Assembly (NCBI RefSeq): GCF_014651995.1
Contig: NZ_BMXY01000001.1
Coordinates: 124,001-188,000, forward strand
Direction of reading: 5' to 3'
Source: Cognatilysobacter xinjiangensis
GTDB lineage: Bacteria; Pseudomonadota; Gammaproteobacteria; Xanthomonadales; Xanthomonadaceae
Length of the DNA: 64,000 nt
In this document: in pieces, positions 37,329 to 47,309 of the stretch
How positions within the stretch are numbered: position 1 is the first letter of the stretch
Layout of the letters: every line of letters starts with the position of its first letter
The notes under the pieces: model-generated
Seen by the model: the letters and a program-made list of their open reading frames with translations, nothing else
Databases searched by the model: none
Told to the model about the DNA's origin: nothing
Position numbers and translations under genes: made by a program

Positions 37329-39764
37329 TCAGGAGTCGGAAGTCGTGGGGGTGCCGCTGGTGACGGGCGGACTCACCGTCTGCGGCGGGACGAGATAGAG
37401 GTCGTCGCGGTCGTAACCGAGAATAGCACGGCGCAATACGCGTTCCGTCTTCTGCCCGGCCGACCCCAGGCCCTTCAGTTCAACTTCCAGTTGGAGAGCG
37501 TCGTTCAGCTCGCCGGAGCGGTCGCGCAGGTAGCGGCGGGCCACCGCGCGCACGGCCAGGCAGCAGCTTTCCCACTGCACGCCGGCGATCTGCTCCAGCG
37601 GCTTCTTGTCCAGCAGCGAGTAGTAGTAGCGGCCGACCACGCTCCAGTTCTCGGTGATCGGATACAGGAAGGAAATGTCGGCCTGTTTGATCAGGTCGGG
37701 TTCACTGCCCGGCACCGCCGGATTGAAGTTGATGTTGCGGCGATAGCGGTAGCCGAAGTTGACGATGCCGCGGTCGCCGACGAGGTAGCGCGCGCGCAGC
37801 GAGGCGAGGTCCTGGCCACGGATCTTCGGATCCCACTGGTAGGCGCCGTTGATCAGCCAGCGGTCGCTGGGCGCGAAGGTGGCATCGACGATCCACGCCG
37901 ACTTGCCCTCGGCCACCCGCGATTCGCCGGGCGTGATCACCCGGCTGTCCTCGAAGTAGCGGATCTGGCCGAGGCTCACCGCGAGCTTTTCACGGCCGTC
38001 GGCCTCGCTGATGAAGCGCGTGGTCGCGGCGATGGTGAGCTGGTTGGCGTCGGTCTGGCGGTCAGGGCCGGTGTAGCGGTTGTCGCGGAACAGTTGGCCC
38101 CAGCTGAAGGTCATTGGCGCGGTATCGAATAGCGGGATGCCGCTCTGGTCGCGGTAGGGCACGCGCAGGTAGAACAGGCGCGGCTCGAAGGTCTGCAGGT
38201 AGCGCTCGCCGCGCACGGTGGTGTTGCGGTCGAAGTACATGCCGGCATCGACCGAAGTGATCGGCAGGCTGCGGCTGGGCGACAGCTCGGTCAAGCCAGC
38301 GCGCGACTGCCAATCGTTGTCGAGCTCCCATTGCGAGTAACGCCAGGCAAGCTTGGGATGCACGAACCAGCTGGCGCCGTCGAAGTTGGCGGCGACATAG
38401 GGCTTCACGTCGAGGCGCGAGCCGTCGAAGAGCGTGTTCTGGCCGGCATAGCTGGCGTGCCGGAAGCGCACCAGCTCACCATCGACGCCGGCCTCGAACC
38501 AGCGCCCGAAAGGCTGAGCCCAGTGCCCGAACACGCGCGGCAGGCGATCGTAGGGCAGGTTCGCGTCGCTGAGCGTGTAGTCGGCGAGCTGGTAATGGTT
38601 CGCGGCGATGCCCGCGTTCCAATACTGGCCGCGCCCGAATACACCGACATCGCTCTGCACGAAGTAGCTGGACACGCCGTAGAGGCTGTTGCTGAAGTCC
38701 TCGAGGTAATGCGTGTCGCTGACCCAGCCGAGGTTCGCACTGGCGTAGTACGTGGAGTCGAAATTGTGGATCGCCGTCAGGCCGAACTGGCCGCGGTTGT
38801 CCTCGGGCAGGGTCGCGCCGGGAATGGGGTTGCCGTTGAAGTCCTGCAGGTAGCGCTCGGGCCGGTTGCCGGGCAGGTCGTCCTTCGGCATCCAGGCGCC
38901 GGAGACGGTGCCGCTGCCCTGGCCGTACAGCCAGCGGAACTCGCCACCGAGCTGCACGCCGCGCTTGCTCATGAAACGCGGGTAGAGCGTGGCGTCGTAG
39001 TTCGGCGCGAGGTTGAGGTAGATCGGTTGCTTCCAGTCGAAGCCGTTGCGGCTGGAGCTGGAGATCGACGGATACAGCAGGCCCGTCTGGCGGCGGTCGT
39101 CGGTCGGGAACGGGAAGTAGGGCACGTACAGCACCGGCACCTTGCCCACGCGCAGGGTGGCGTTGCGCGCCACGCCGCGGCCCTTGGCGAGGTCGATGTC
39201 GATCTCGCGCGCGCGAAGCTCCCAGGCGCGCTGGTCGGGATCGCAGGTCGAGTAGGTGGCGCCGTAGAGCGCGCCGCGATCGTCGTTCAGCGAGATGCGG
39301 TCGGCGCCGCCGTTGCCGCGCCGGCGCACGAGCTGGTACTGCAGGTCGTTGATCGTGTGCGAGTCGGTGTCCTGGTTGCCCTCGGCGCTGTCGGCGACGA
39401 TGCGCATGCCCGAGTCCTGGTAGCGCACGCTGCCGTCGGCGCGGTACTGGCCCGTGGTCTGGTTGTAGACCAGGCGGTCGGTGCCGAGGAACTGGTCGCC
39501 GCGGCGCAGCTGCACGTTGCCCTGCACCAGCGTGTCGGCATCTTCCGACCCTTCCAGCGCGTCGCCCTCGATGTCGGTGGGCTGCTGCACGCGGGTCTGC
39601 GAGTTGCCTGCGGTCGGCGTGGTCACGCCTTCGAAGGCAGGCACGGCGTCCTGCAGCGGGCACAGGCTCCAGTCCTCCTCGTCCTCGGCCGCCATCGCCG
39701 GGAGGGCGAAGGCGATGCACAGCGATAACGGGAGCAGGCGGAGAGTCGTGCGCACGCGGGTCAT
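37329..39764 (-). CDS. lptD: LPS-assembly outer-membrane protein LptD
   Basis: Outer-membrane barrel that, with LptE, inserts lipopolysaccharide into the cell surface. 811 residues. Signal peptide about 1-26 ([15 protein letters not shown]). N-terminal OstA/LptA-like jellyroll about 75-215 ([24 protein letters not shown]-type repeats), then a large C-terminal beta barrel rich in aromatic strands. The four conserved cysteines of the LptD disulfide relay are present: Cys35 (WSLCP), Cys174 (YSTCDP) and the pair Cys734-735 (ESCCLAVRA). First gene of the leftward block; the CATAAC hexamer 5 bases before the ATG suggests a leaderless start. Confidence 0.96.
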   Translation of the reverse strand: MTRVRTTLRLLPLSLCIAFALPAMAAEDEEDWSLCPLQDAVPAFEGVTTPTAGNSQTRVQQPTDIEGDALEGSEDADTLVQGNVQLRRGDQFLGTDRLVYNQTTGQYRADGSVRYQDSGMRIVADSAEGNQDTDSHTINDLQYQLVRRRGNGGADRISLNDDRGALYGATYSTCDPDQRAWELRAREIDIDLAKGRGVARNATLRVGKVPVLYVPYFPFPTDDRRQTGLLYPSISSSSRNGFDWKQPIYLNLAPNYDATLYPRFMSKRGVQLGGEFRWLYGQGSGTVSGAWMPKDDLPGNRPERYLQDFNGNPIPGATLPEDNRGQFGLTAIHNFDSTYYASANLGWVSDTHYLEDFSNSLYGVSSYFVQSDVGVFGRGQYWNAGIAANHYQLADYTLSDANLPYDRLPRVFGHWAQPFGRWFEAGVDGELVRFRHASYAGQNTLFDGSRLDVKPYVAANFDGASWFVHPKLAWRYSQWELDNDWQSRAGLTELSPSRSLPITSVDAGMYFDRNTTVRGERYLQTFEPRLFYLRVPYRDQSGIPLFDTAPMTFSWGQLFRDNRYTGPDRQTDANQLTIAATTRFISEADGREKLAVSLGQIRYFEDSRVITPGESRVAEGKSAWIVDATFAPSDRWLINGAYQWDPKIRGQDLASLRARYLVGDRGIVNFGYRYRRNINFNPAVPGSEPDLIKQADISFLYPITENWSVVGRYYYSLLDKKPLEQIAGVQWESCCLAVRAVARRYLRDRSGELNDALQLEVELKGLGSAGQKTERVLRRAILGYDRDDLYLVPPQTVSPPVTSGTPTTSDS

Positions 39765-39769
39765 CCGTC

Positions 39770-39775
39770 GTTATG
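39770..39775 (-). promoter_or_regulatory. Possible -10 box for a leaderless lptD message
   Basis: Minus strand CATAAC, 5 bases, ATG of lptD. Four of six bases match the -10 consensus. No ribosome site and no clear -35 box are seen. Confidence 0.35.
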
Positions 39776-39864
39776 AATGGCGTTCAGGCCATCGGGCGGG
39801 TAGCTTGCCGTATCCCCACAGGGGCGGCAACGCGGCAGGATCGGGTGATCGGAGTGGAGGCGAC

Positions 39865-40287
39865 ATGAGCGCAGACGACAGGACCGGCGCGTCGACGCAG
39901 CGCAGCGACGAGGAATGGCGCGCGCGCCTGACGCCCGAGCAGTACGCGGTCTGCCGGTGCTCCGCCACCGAGCGCGCCTTCACAGGCAGGTTCTGGAACC
40001 ACAAGTCGGCCGGCACCTATACCTGCGCGGCCTGCGGCGCCGCGCTGTTCCTGTCCGTCGACAAGTACGACTCCGGCAGCGGGTGGCCGAGCTATACGCG
40101 AACAGCCCGGCCCGAAGCGGTGACCGAGCACGAGGACGTCAGCCATGGCATGCGCCGCATCGAGGTGCGCTGCGCCTGCTGCGATTCGCACCTCGGCCAC
40201 GTCTTCCCGGACGGGCCGCCACCGACGCACCTGCGCTACTGCATCAACTCCGCCGCGCTGGACTTCGTGTCCGAGCCCACCGGCTGA
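39865..40287 (+). CDS. msrB: Methionine-R-sulfoxide reductase MsrB
   Basis: Repairs the R isomer of methionine sulfoxide in proteins. 140 residues. Zinc ligands Cys54/Cys57 (TCAACGAAL) and Cys103/Cys106 ([14 protein letters not shown]), catalytic Cys126 in [12 protein letters not shown], and the substrate stretch [11 protein letters not shown]. Start ATG 39865 with GTGGAGG about 5 bases upstream; longer upstream frames overlap lptD and are not supported. crcB begins 1 base after the stop. Confidence 0.96.
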   Translation: MSADDRTGASTQRSDEEWRARLTPEQYAVCRCSATERAFTGRFWNHKSAGTYTCAACGAALFLSVDKYDSGSGWPSYTRTARPEAVTEHEDVSHGMRRIEVRCACCDSHLGHVFPDGPPPTHLRYCINSAALDFVSEPTG

Positions 40288-40288
40288 C

Positions 40289-40669
40289 ATGCGCGACCTG
40301 CTCCTCGTCGGCGCTGGCGGCTTCGTCGGTGCGCTCGCGCGGCACGCGATGGGCGGCTGGCTGATGGGGCTCGCCACGCAGCCGCGTTTTCCGTTCGGCA
40401 CGCTCGCGGTGAACGTGCTGGGCTGCGCGCTGATCGGCGTATTCGCCGCGTTCGCCGAGGCGATTCCGTCGCTCAACGGGCCGGCGCGGCTGCTGCTGGT
40501 CACCGGCCTGCTGGGCGGTTTCACCACGTTCTCGGCGTTCGGCCTCGAAACCGTGCTGATGCTGCGGCGCGGCGACACGGCGCTCGCGGCGGCCTATGTC
40601 GCCGCGAGTCTGGTGCTCGGCCTGATCGCCGTGTGGATCGGCATGAAGGCCATCGCGCTGCCGCGCTGA
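40289..40669 (+). CDS. crcB: Fluoride ion channel CrcB (Fluc)
   Basis: Dual-topology fluoride exporter, 126 residues, four membrane helices. Hallmarks: GGFVGALARHAMGGW, FPFGTLAVNVLGCALIGVF with the conserved Asn, and the GGFTTFSAFGLET break that lines the pore with Phe residues. One copy only, so a homodimer is expected. It begins 1 base after msrB, so there is no leader for a fluoride riboswitch. It ends directly against the pepQ stop on the other strand. Confidence 0.95.
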   Translation: MRDLLLVGAGGFVGALARHAMGGWLMGLATQPRFPFGTLAVNVLGCALIGVFAAFAEAIPSLNGPARLLLVTGLLGGFTTFSAFGLETVLMLRRGDTALAAAYVAASLVLGLIAVWIGMKAIALPR

Positions 40670-41995
40670 TCAGCCTTCGGCGAAGGCCTCGCGCGTGAGG
40701 TTGAGCGGATCGCCGTCGGTGCAGGCCACGTCGTCCTCAATACGGATGCCGCCGTAGGGGCGGAACGCGTCGACGCGCGACCAGTCCACGGCATCGGCAT
40801 GTGGGCCGCCGCGCAGGTCCTCGAGCAGCATGTCGATGAAGTAAATGCCGGGCTCGATGGTGACCACCATGCCCGGCGCCAGCGTGCGGGTGAGGCGCAG
40901 GAACGGGTGGCCCTCGGGCTTGTCGATGCGCGCGTCGCCGGAATCGGCCGCGGCGAAGCCCGCCACGTCGTGCACCTGCAGGCCGATGCCGTGGCCGATG
41001 CCGTGCGGGAAGAACGTGCCGCTGACGCCCGTCTCGACCGCGGCCTCCGGCGAGATTTTCAACACGCCATGCTCGCGCAGGATGCGCGCGAGGGCGAGGT
41101 GCGCGTCGAGGTGGATTTGGCGGTAGTCGACGCCCGAGCGCACCTGTGCGCACATGCCGCGCTGGGCGGCGTCGACCGCGTCGATCAGCGCCTGGAACTC
41201 GCCCGCGGTGTCGCTGGCATAGGTGCGGGTGATATCGCAGGCGTAGCCGCCGAAGCCGGCGCCGGCGTCGATCAGGAAGCTGCGCGCCTCGGGCGGGGCC
41301 TCGCGATCAAGCTCGGTGTAGTGCAGCACGGCGCCGTGCTCGTTCAGCGCCACGATGTTGCCGTAGGGCAGGTCGTTGGCGTCCTGGCGCGCGGCGGCGC
41401 AGTAGGCGAGGTGGATGTCGAACTCGGACAGCCCCTCGCGGAACGCGGTTTCCGCGGCACGGTGGGCGCGCACGCCGATGCGCGAGGCCTCGCGCATCAT
41501 CGCGATCTCGTAGGGCGTCTTGAACGCGCGGTGGTATTCGAGATACGAGATGACCGCGGCCGGATTGTTCGGGGCATACTCGCCGAGCGCGCTCTGCGGC
41601 TCGCCGATGACCGCGCTACGGCCCGCAGGGGGAAGATGGGCGAGGGCCTGGTCCGCGGTGCGGACCACCACGATGTCGAAATGCTCGACCCACCATCCGC
41701 TGGGCGCCTGGGGAACGACATGCCAGTAATCGCGCGGCTGCAGATAGACGAGCTTGGGCCGATAACCCGGCGTGATCACCAGCCAGCTGCCCGGGTTCCG
41801 CACCAGCGGCAGCCAGGCCTTGAACTGCGGATTGACCGCGTAGGGGTAGTCACGGTCGTCGAACGCCTGGTAGTGCAGGCTGCCGCTGGGCACGACGAGG
41901 TGGTCGAGGCCGGCGCGCTCGAGCGCGATGGCGGTGCGGGCCTGCAGCACTTCGACGTGGCGGGCGTACAGGGAGGCCGGAGCGTGATCGGTCAT
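40670..41995 (-). CDS. pepQ: Xaa-Pro dipeptidase PepQ
   Basis: Dimanganese dipeptidase that cleaves dipeptides with C-terminal proline; also hydrolyses organophosphates in other species. 441 residues (E. coli 443). N-terminal creatinase-like domain with NPQFKAWLPLVRNPGSWLVI; catalytic pita-bread domain with ligands in FLIDAGAGFGGYACDITRTY, FFPHGIGHGIGLQVHDVAGF, VVTIEPGIYFIDMLL and GGIRIEDDV. The sequence FKTPYEIAMMREASRIGVRA is typical of PepQ. Start ATG 41995. Only about 25 bases separate it from the divergent GGDEF-EAL gene. Confidence 0.95.
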   Translation of the reverse strand: MTDHAPASLYARHVEVLQARTAIALERAGLDHLVVPSGSLHYQAFDDRDYPYAVNPQFKAWLPLVRNPGSWLVITPGYRPKLVYLQPRDYWHVVPQAPSGWWVEHFDIVVVRTADQALAHLPPAGRSAVIGEPQSALGEYAPNNPAAVISYLEYHRAFKTPYEIAMMREASRIGVRAHRAAETAFREGLSEFDIHLAYCAAARQDANDLPYGNIVALNEHGAVLHYTELDREAPPEARSFLIDAGAGFGGYACDITRTYASDTAGEFQALIDAVDAAQRGMCAQVRSGVDYRQIHLDAHLALARILREHGVLKISPEAAVETGVSGTFFPHGIGHGIGLQVHDVAGFAAADSGDARIDKPEGHPFLRLTRTLAPGMVVTIEPGIYFIDMLLEDLRGGPHADAVDWSRVDAFRPYGGIRIEDDVACTDGDPLNLTREAFAEG

Positions 41996-42020
41996 GTCGG
42001 GAGGGGGAGGAAACGACGGC

Positions 42021-44657
42021 ATGGATTCTGACCCATCGGGCGTGGACGTGCCCGAACGCCGCCGCCTGCCGCGCAGCGCTTCCGGGCCCTGGGTAACCAG
42101 CCTGCTCGCGCTGCTCGCGGGGCTCGCGCTGACCGCCGCCCTGGTTGGCTGGCAGCGCGGGCGCGCCGAGGACGACCGCGCGCGCCAGCTCGACGCGCTC
42201 GCCGAGGGCCAGATGCGTGCACTGCAGGCGCAGATGCAGGAATACGAACTCGCGCTGCGCGCTCTGCAGGCCGGTTTCCTGGGCCATGGCGTCGACGCGC
42301 AGACCTTCGAGCGCATCTTCCGCGGCCTGGAGATGGCCCGCCGCCTGCCGGGCCTGCAGGCCGTGGTGTTTTCCGAACGCCGGGAAGGCCCCGACGGCAC
42401 CTCGTATCCGACCACGCTGGTCGCGCCGCGCCAAGGCAACGAGGCCGTGTTCGGCCTGGACGTGCGCCAGCAGCCGGCCAACCTCGCCGCGCTGGAAATC
42501 TCCCGCGACGCGGACCGGCCGATGCTCTCGGCGCCGTTCCGGCTGGTTCAGGACGCCCCCTCGCACCCGCCCGACGGCCTGCTGCTGCGCCTGCCGGCGT
42601 ACTCGCCGGGCGCCATGCCGACGACCGTCGCCGAGCGTCGCCAGCGCTTCGTCGGCTCGCTCGCGATGTCGTTCCGCATCTCGCGACTCGCCAGCGAATC
42701 CTTCCACCCCGACTGGCGCAGGTCGTTGCACCTTCGCATCGACGATGTCGACTCCCGCACCGTCGTCTACGACTCGAGCCCGGAGCAGGCGGGAGATCGC
42801 GTCGACGGCTGGCACGACGTACGCCTGATGGCGGTCGGCGGTCGGCAATGGCGGGTGACGCTGCACGACGCGCAGCACGGCGTGCTCGATGCGCGCGACG
42901 GGCTGCCGCTGCTGATCGCGGGCATCGCGGGCAGCATCGTGTTCGCGTTGTGGGCGGCCGCTCTCGCCGGCTCGCGGCGCCGGGCGATGGAGGTCGGCGA
43001 GGCCATGAGCCGGCGCTACCGCGAAAGCGAGGAGCGCTTCCGCGCCGTCAACGAGCTGCTGCCCGCGCTGGTTCTGCTGGCGCGCGAGGCCGACGGTCGC
43101 ATCGTCTACGCCAACCAGGCCGCGCGCATCCGCCTGGGCGAAGGCGTGGACGGCGCGCGGCTCGACGCGCTGTTCGAGGACCCGCATCGCCGCGCCGAAC
43201 TGCTCGACGGCGAGGAGCACAACTGGGAGAACGCCGAGGCGATGCTGCGCAGCACGAACGGCGACCGCTTCTGGGCAAGCGTCTCGATCTCGCGCGTGAG
43301 CATCAACGGGCGGCGCAAGCGGCTCGTGGTGGCTTCGGACATCTCGCACCAGCGGCAGCTCACCGAGCTGCTGAGCTACCAGGCCTCGCACGATGCGCTG
43401 ACCGAGCTCTACAACCGCCGCGAGTTCGAGCGCCGCGTCGAGCGCACGCTCGCGCATGCCGCCGACACCCCGGCCTGCGCGTTGCTCTACGTCGACCTCG
43501 ACCAGTTCAAGCTGATCAACGACACCTCCGGTCATGCCGCCGGCGACCAGCTGCTGACCCAGCTCGCGCAGGTCATGCGCGAGCAGCTGCGCGGGGGCGA
43601 CATCCTCGCCCGCCTCGGCGGCGACGAGTTCGGCGTGCTCGCCTACAACGTGCAGGACGAAGCCGGCGCGCGACTCGTCGCCGAGCGTCTGCGCCAGCAC
43701 ATCGACGGCTACACCTTCGTGTGGGAGCGGGCGAGCTACGGCATCACCGCGAGCATCGGCGGCGTGCTGCTGGACCCGTCGAGCTCGCTGAAGGAGCTGT
43801 TCGCGCAGGCCGACACCGCCTGCTACATGGCGAAGGAAGCCGGCCGCAACCGCGTGCATTTCTTCTCCGCCAGCGACGACGCCACCGCGAAGCGCCGCAG
43901 CGAGATGGAATGGGCGCACCGCCTACGCTGGGCGCTGGAGGAAGACCGCCTGCGCCTGTACTACCAGGAAGTGCATCCGCTGGGCGCGCTGTCGGGCGGC
44001 CCCAAGATCGAGCTGTTGCTGCGCCTCGTCGACGAGGACGACCGCCTGGTGCCGCCGGGCGCCTTCATTCCCGCGGCCGAGCGCTACGGAATGATGCCCG
44101 CGATCGATCGCTGGGTCGTCGACACCGCGCTCGCCAACATGGATCGCCTGCATCCGGCGGCCGAAGGGCTCGGGCTCGTCGCGATCAACCTGTCGGGCGG
44201 CACGATCGAGGACGAGTCCTTCGTCGAGCACATACTCGAGCTGATCCGCCGACATGATGTCGACCCGCGCCGGCTCTGCTTCGAAATCACCGAGACGCTC
44301 GCGGTGCGCAACCTCGCACAGGTTTCGCGCTTCATGGGCGAGCTGCGCAAGGCCGGCTGCCGCATCTCGCTCGACGACTTCGGCGTCGGCATGTCGTCCT
44401 TCGGCTACCTCAAGAACCTGCCGATCGACGTCATCAAGATCGACGGCTCGTTCGTGCAGGACCTGACTAGCGACCCGATGAGCCAGGCGATCGTGCGTGC
44501 GGTGACCGACATCGGCCACCAGCGCGGGCTGCAGGTGGTGGCGGAGTGGGTCGACAGCGAGGCGATCATCCGCGCACTGCGCGAGGTCGGTGTCGACCAT
44601 GCGCAGGGCTTCGCGCTGCACCGGCCGGAGCCGGTGGTAATGCACCGTCAGACGTAG
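42021..44657 (+). CDS. Membrane CHASE-PAS-GGDEF-EAL c-di-GMP protein
   Basis: 878 residues from ATG 42021, chosen for GGAGG ten bases upstream; ATG 41994 would overlap the pepQ start. TM1 about 24-44, periplasmic CHASE-like sensor to about 290, TM2 about 295-316, a PAS-like region, then GGDEF at 533-537 (RLGGDEFGV) with an inhibitory RxxD site at 524-527 (RGGD), so diguanylate cyclase activity is plausible. The EAL domain has KIELLLRLVDED at Glu664, i.e. ELL for EAL; the other catalytic residues look kept (AINLSGG, FEITET, LDDFGVGMSSFGYL, VIKIDGSF, VVAEWVD). Its last 10 bases overlap the PilZ gene end to end. Confidence 0.92.
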   Translation: MDSDPSGVDVPERRRLPRSASGPWVTSLLALLAGLALTAALVGWQRGRAEDDRARQLDALAEGQMRALQAQMQEYELALRALQAGFLGHGVDAQTFERIFRGLEMARRLPGLQAVVFSERREGPDGTSYPTTLVAPRQGNEAVFGLDVRQQPANLAALEISRDADRPMLSAPFRLVQDAPSHPPDGLLLRLPAYSPGAMPTTVAERRQRFVGSLAMSFRISRLASESFHPDWRRSLHLRIDDVDSRTVVYDSSPEQAGDRVDGWHDVRLMAVGGRQWRVTLHDAQHGVLDARDGLPLLIAGIAGSIVFALWAAALAGSRRRAMEVGEAMSRRYRESEERFRAVNELLPALVLLAREADGRIVYANQAARIRLGEGVDGARLDALFEDPHRRAELLDGEEHNWENAEAMLRSTNGDRFWASVSISRVSINGRRKRLVVASDISHQRQLTELLSYQASHDALTELYNRREFERRVERTLAHAADTPACALLYVDLDQFKLINDTSGHAAGDQLLTQLAQVMREQLRGGDILARLGGDEFGVLAYNVQDEAGARLVAERLRQHIDGYTFVWERASYGITASIGGVLLDPSSSLKELFAQADTACYMAKEAGRNRVHFFSASDDATAKRRSEMEWAHRLRWALEEDRLRLYYQEVHPLGALSGGPKIELLLRLVDEDDRLVPPGAFIPAAERYGMMPAIDRWVVDTALANMDRLHPAAEGLGLVAINLSGGTIEDESFVEHILELIRRHDVDPRRLCFEITETLAVRNLAQVSRFMGELRKAGCRISLDDFGVGMSSFGYLKNLPIDVIKIDGSFVQDLTSDPMSQAIVRAVTDIGHQRGLQVVAEWVDSEAIIRALREVGVDHAQGFALHRPEPVVMHRQT

Positions 44658-45007
44658 GTGGCGCCCGGCGCGGCGATCCAGTCGCGCAGGCGCTCGAGCT
44701 GGCCGTCCTCGAACGACAGGAAGCGGAAGCCGCTCCAGGCCTGGCCGGGCGCCGCCGCCTCGTTGCGCCACAGCAGGTGGGCGCCGACCTCGAAGGCATG
44801 GCGGCCGCCGGCGCGGTCGGACAGCACGAAGCGCAGCTGGTAGAGGCAGTCGTCCTGTAGCGGGCCATTCGCCAGCAGCAGCATGCCGCTTTCGGAGACG
44901 TTGCCGAGCTGGCCGACGGTGTGGTCGGTCATCGCATCGACCACGTCGACGCGTTCCTCGACGCGGCGGCGGCGGCTGCGGCGCGATTCGTCGTTGGCCA
45001 TGTTCAT
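44648..45007 (-). CDS. PilZ-domain c-di-GMP-binding protein
   Basis: 119 residues, essentially one PilZ domain. N-terminal basic stretch ESRRSRRRRVEERVDVVDAM supplies the RxxxR motif, and LGNVSESGMLLLAN gives the (D/N)xSxxG motif, so c-di-GMP binding is plausible. The start ATG 45007 overlaps the DUF1631 stop (ATGA); ATG 45001 is an alternative. It is last in the rph-to-PilZ series and faces the GGDEF-EAL gene tail to tail, putting a c-di-GMP maker and a receptor side by side. Confidence 0.85.
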   Translation of the reverse strand: MNMANDESRRSRRRRVEERVDVVDAMTDHTVGQLGNVSESGMLLLANGPLQDDCLYQLRFVLSDRAGGRHAFEVGAHLLWRNEAAAPGQAWSGFRFLSFEDGQLERLRDWIAAPGATYV

Positions 45008-47271
45008 CGACTCGCCTCCCGCGGACGTCCATCGCCGAGCGACTGCAGCGCCGCGCGCCATGCGCGGTCGACCAGCCGGCCTTCGTCGGCGGTGACGATG
45101 CGGGCGCGGCCGTCGGCGAGGTCGCGCGCGAGTCGATCCAACGTACCGTCGGCCACGCGCTGGCCGCGCGGATTCACGAACAGCGTGGTCCCGGTGACGG
45201 GGCTCAGCCAGGAGAGGCGGCGACGCATGCTGCGGCCGCCCTCGTCCGGCAGGTCGAACCAGGTGCCTGGCGGCAGCGCGCGCACGCGCTCGGCCATCAC
45301 CCGCGCCTCGCCCTGCAGCGCATCCGCACCGCTGTCATCGTCGACGGCGGTCTCCTCGCCCAGCCGCGCACGCGCCTTCAGGCGCATCGCCAGCTCGGTG
45401 CGCGAGGCGGCATCGTCGCCGGCCTCGTCCTCGGTGCCGGTGAGTATGCGTGCGATGCGGGCGGCGTCGTCGGCGTGGTAGCCCACCGTCGCCAGCCACT
45501 GGTCGACGAGCAATACGAGGTCGGGCGCCGCGCCCTGGCCGGCGGCAGCGCGCACCAGCTCGTGCGTCGCATCCACCAGCGCCAGCCAGTCGTCGCCTTC
45601 CTCGCCGTTGCGAAGGTGCGCGAGCGTAAGCACGTCCGCCCAGGCCTGGCGCAGCATGCCGCGATGGAAGGCGGGCACGCGCACGGTGGCGAGCGCCTGG
45701 TCGATGACCGTGGTACCGCGGCGGCGCGCCACGGCGAGCTTGTCCTTGCCGCGTGCGGCCTCGACGTTGCGGCGTTCGGCGATTTCCGAACGCCGCGCGA
45801 CCGCTTGCAGCTGACTCTCCAGCGCCGTGACGCCCGCGCGGAACGCCGCGCCGAGGTCGTCCGGCGCGCGCGCGATCGCGTCGACGATGCGTTCGAGCTG
45901 CAGCAGGAGCTGCGGGTCGACATCGTCGGCTGCGTACCAGCGCGCCCCCGATTCGGCGACCGCGTTGAGCACCTCGCGGGCGGGATGCGCGGCGCGCAGG
46001 AAGAAGCTTGCATCGGCAAGCGCGAGGCGCAGCAGCGGAAGCCGCAGGCGCTCGAGCATCAGTGCGGCCGCGCTGTCGCCGCGTACGTCGCGCTGCAGCT
46101 GCGTGTACATCAGCCCGAGCAGTTCGAAGATGTCGGCGTCCTCGCGCGACAGCGCGACGGCCTCGCCCTGGCGATGCCGGCCCTGCAGCAGCACCCACTG
46201 GCGGATCGCGTCGATGTCGAGGCCGAGGACGTCGTCGCCGGCACCGCGCAGCATCTCCAGGACGGCCGCCGTCGGCAGCTCGCGGCGGCCGGGCATGGTC
46301 GGGGCGCCGACGCCCTCGAGGGCGAGGCCGCCACCGGTCGCGGCGGCGCCGGTGCCGGGTGCGAAACCGCCGCCGCGGAAGCGGTCGGCCATCGAACGCC
46401 GCGCGGCCAGCAGGTCCTGCAGCAACTGGAACGTCGGCGTGTCGGCGCTGCTGGGCGGCGTCGCGGTCCAGCCCGTGTGCGGGCGCTCGCCCTCGGGCTG
46501 GGGCGGCGTCGCGTCGTCGCCGGCATCGGCGCTGGAGGCTCTCGCACGCACACGCAATGGCACGAACGACAGCCCGGGCATGATGCGCAGGCGCGCCAGC
46601 GCCTCGTTGATCGATTCGGCGATGCCCGCGTATTCGGCCAGCACGGCGCGATCGAACTCGCGCAGCAGCGCGACGCGAAGCGCGAGGCTGAAGCCGCTGG
46701 CTTCGGCGGCGGCGAGCATCAGCTCGCAGAGCCGTCGCGGGCCGACGGGCAGGCGGCCGGGATCGAAGGCCGGGCTTTCGGCCAGCACCGCGAAGCGCTG
46801 GCAGAGCAGGTGGATGGGCAGCGGCGCGCGCGATTCCTGGCGCAGCGCGATCGCCTTGACCTCGGTCTGCTCGTCGGCCTCGTCCTCGTCGACGAGGCGC
46901 AGGTCCTCGAACGCGGGCATCGCCACGGGCGTGTCGAGCGGGCGCTGGGGCTCGCGCGAGGCGTCGCGCAGGCCGGCGAATTCCTCGTCGACGTTGCGCG
47001 CGAAACGTTCGATGAAGGCGCGCTGTCGGCGCGCGAGCAGTTGTGCCTGGTCCAGGTAGCTGATGCCCACCGAATGCCGCGCGCCCTGGTCGCGCACGTG
47101 CATCAGCCGGGCTTCGATGTGCGGGATGAGCCGGTCGAGCGGATCGATCACCAGCTCGTAGACGGCGGCATGGACGACCAGCAGCGCCTCGCGCACCCGC
47201 GCGGGCAGCGACGCGGACGCAAGGGCGTCCGCGGCAGGTATCCGCCTATTGGGTGGAAAGGGAACGGACAA
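45004..47271 (-). CDS. DUF1631 family protein
   Basis: 755 residues, long helical protein without membrane segments. It matches DUF1631, a proteobacterial family I know only by name, often found beside or fused to PilZ domains. Seen: VREALLVVHAAVYELVIDPL, FIERFARNVDEEFAGLRD, VLGLDIDAIRQWVLLQGRHR, and a C-terminal part LPPGTWFDLPDEGG with RLSWLSPVTGTTLFVNPRGQ that looks like a small beta domain. Start is TTG 47271 preceded by GGGGAG; there is no ATG for more than 50 codons. It couples to the PilZ gene by ATGA. Role unknown; context suggests c-di-GMP signalling. Confidence 0.82.
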   Translation of the reverse strand: MSVPFPPNRRIPAADALASASLPARVREALLVVHAAVYELVIDPLDRLIPHIEARLMHVRDQGARHSVGISYLDQAQLLARRQRAFIERFARNVDEEFAGLRDASREPQRPLDTPVAMPAFEDLRLVDEDEADEQTEVKAIALRQESRAPLPIHLLCQRFAVLAESPAFDPGRLPVGPRRLCELMLAAAEASGFSLALRVALLREFDRAVLAEYAGIAESINEALARLRIMPGLSFVPLRVRARASSADAGDDATPPQPEGERPHTGWTATPPSSADTPTFQLLQDLLAARRSMADRFRGGGFAPGTGAAATGGGLALEGVGAPTMPGRRELPTAAVLEMLRGAGDDVLGLDIDAIRQWVLLQGRHRQGEAVALSREDADIFELLGLMYTQLQRDVRGDSAAALMLERLRLPLLRLALADASFFLRAAHPAREVLNAVAESGARWYAADDVDPQLLLQLERIVDAIARAPDDLGAAFRAGVTALESQLQAVARRSEIAERRNVEAARGKDKLAVARRRGTTVIDQALATVRVPAFHRGMLRQAWADVLTLAHLRNGEEGDDWLALVDATHELVRAAAGQGAAPDLVLLVDQWLATVGYHADDAARIARILTGTEDEAGDDAASRTELAMRLKARARLGEETAVDDDSGADALQGEARVMAERVRALPPGTWFDLPDEGGRSMRRRLSWLSPVTGTTLFVNPRGQRVADGTLDRLARDLADGRARIVTADEGRLVDRAWRAALQSLGDGRPREASR

Positions 47272-47309
47272 CTCGGATCTCCCCGCCGATCAGGACGATC
47301 TAAACACGC

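Noticed and set aside
40270-40300. Fluoride riboswitch ahead of crcB
   Set aside because: crcB starts 1 base after msrB, leaving no leader RNA.
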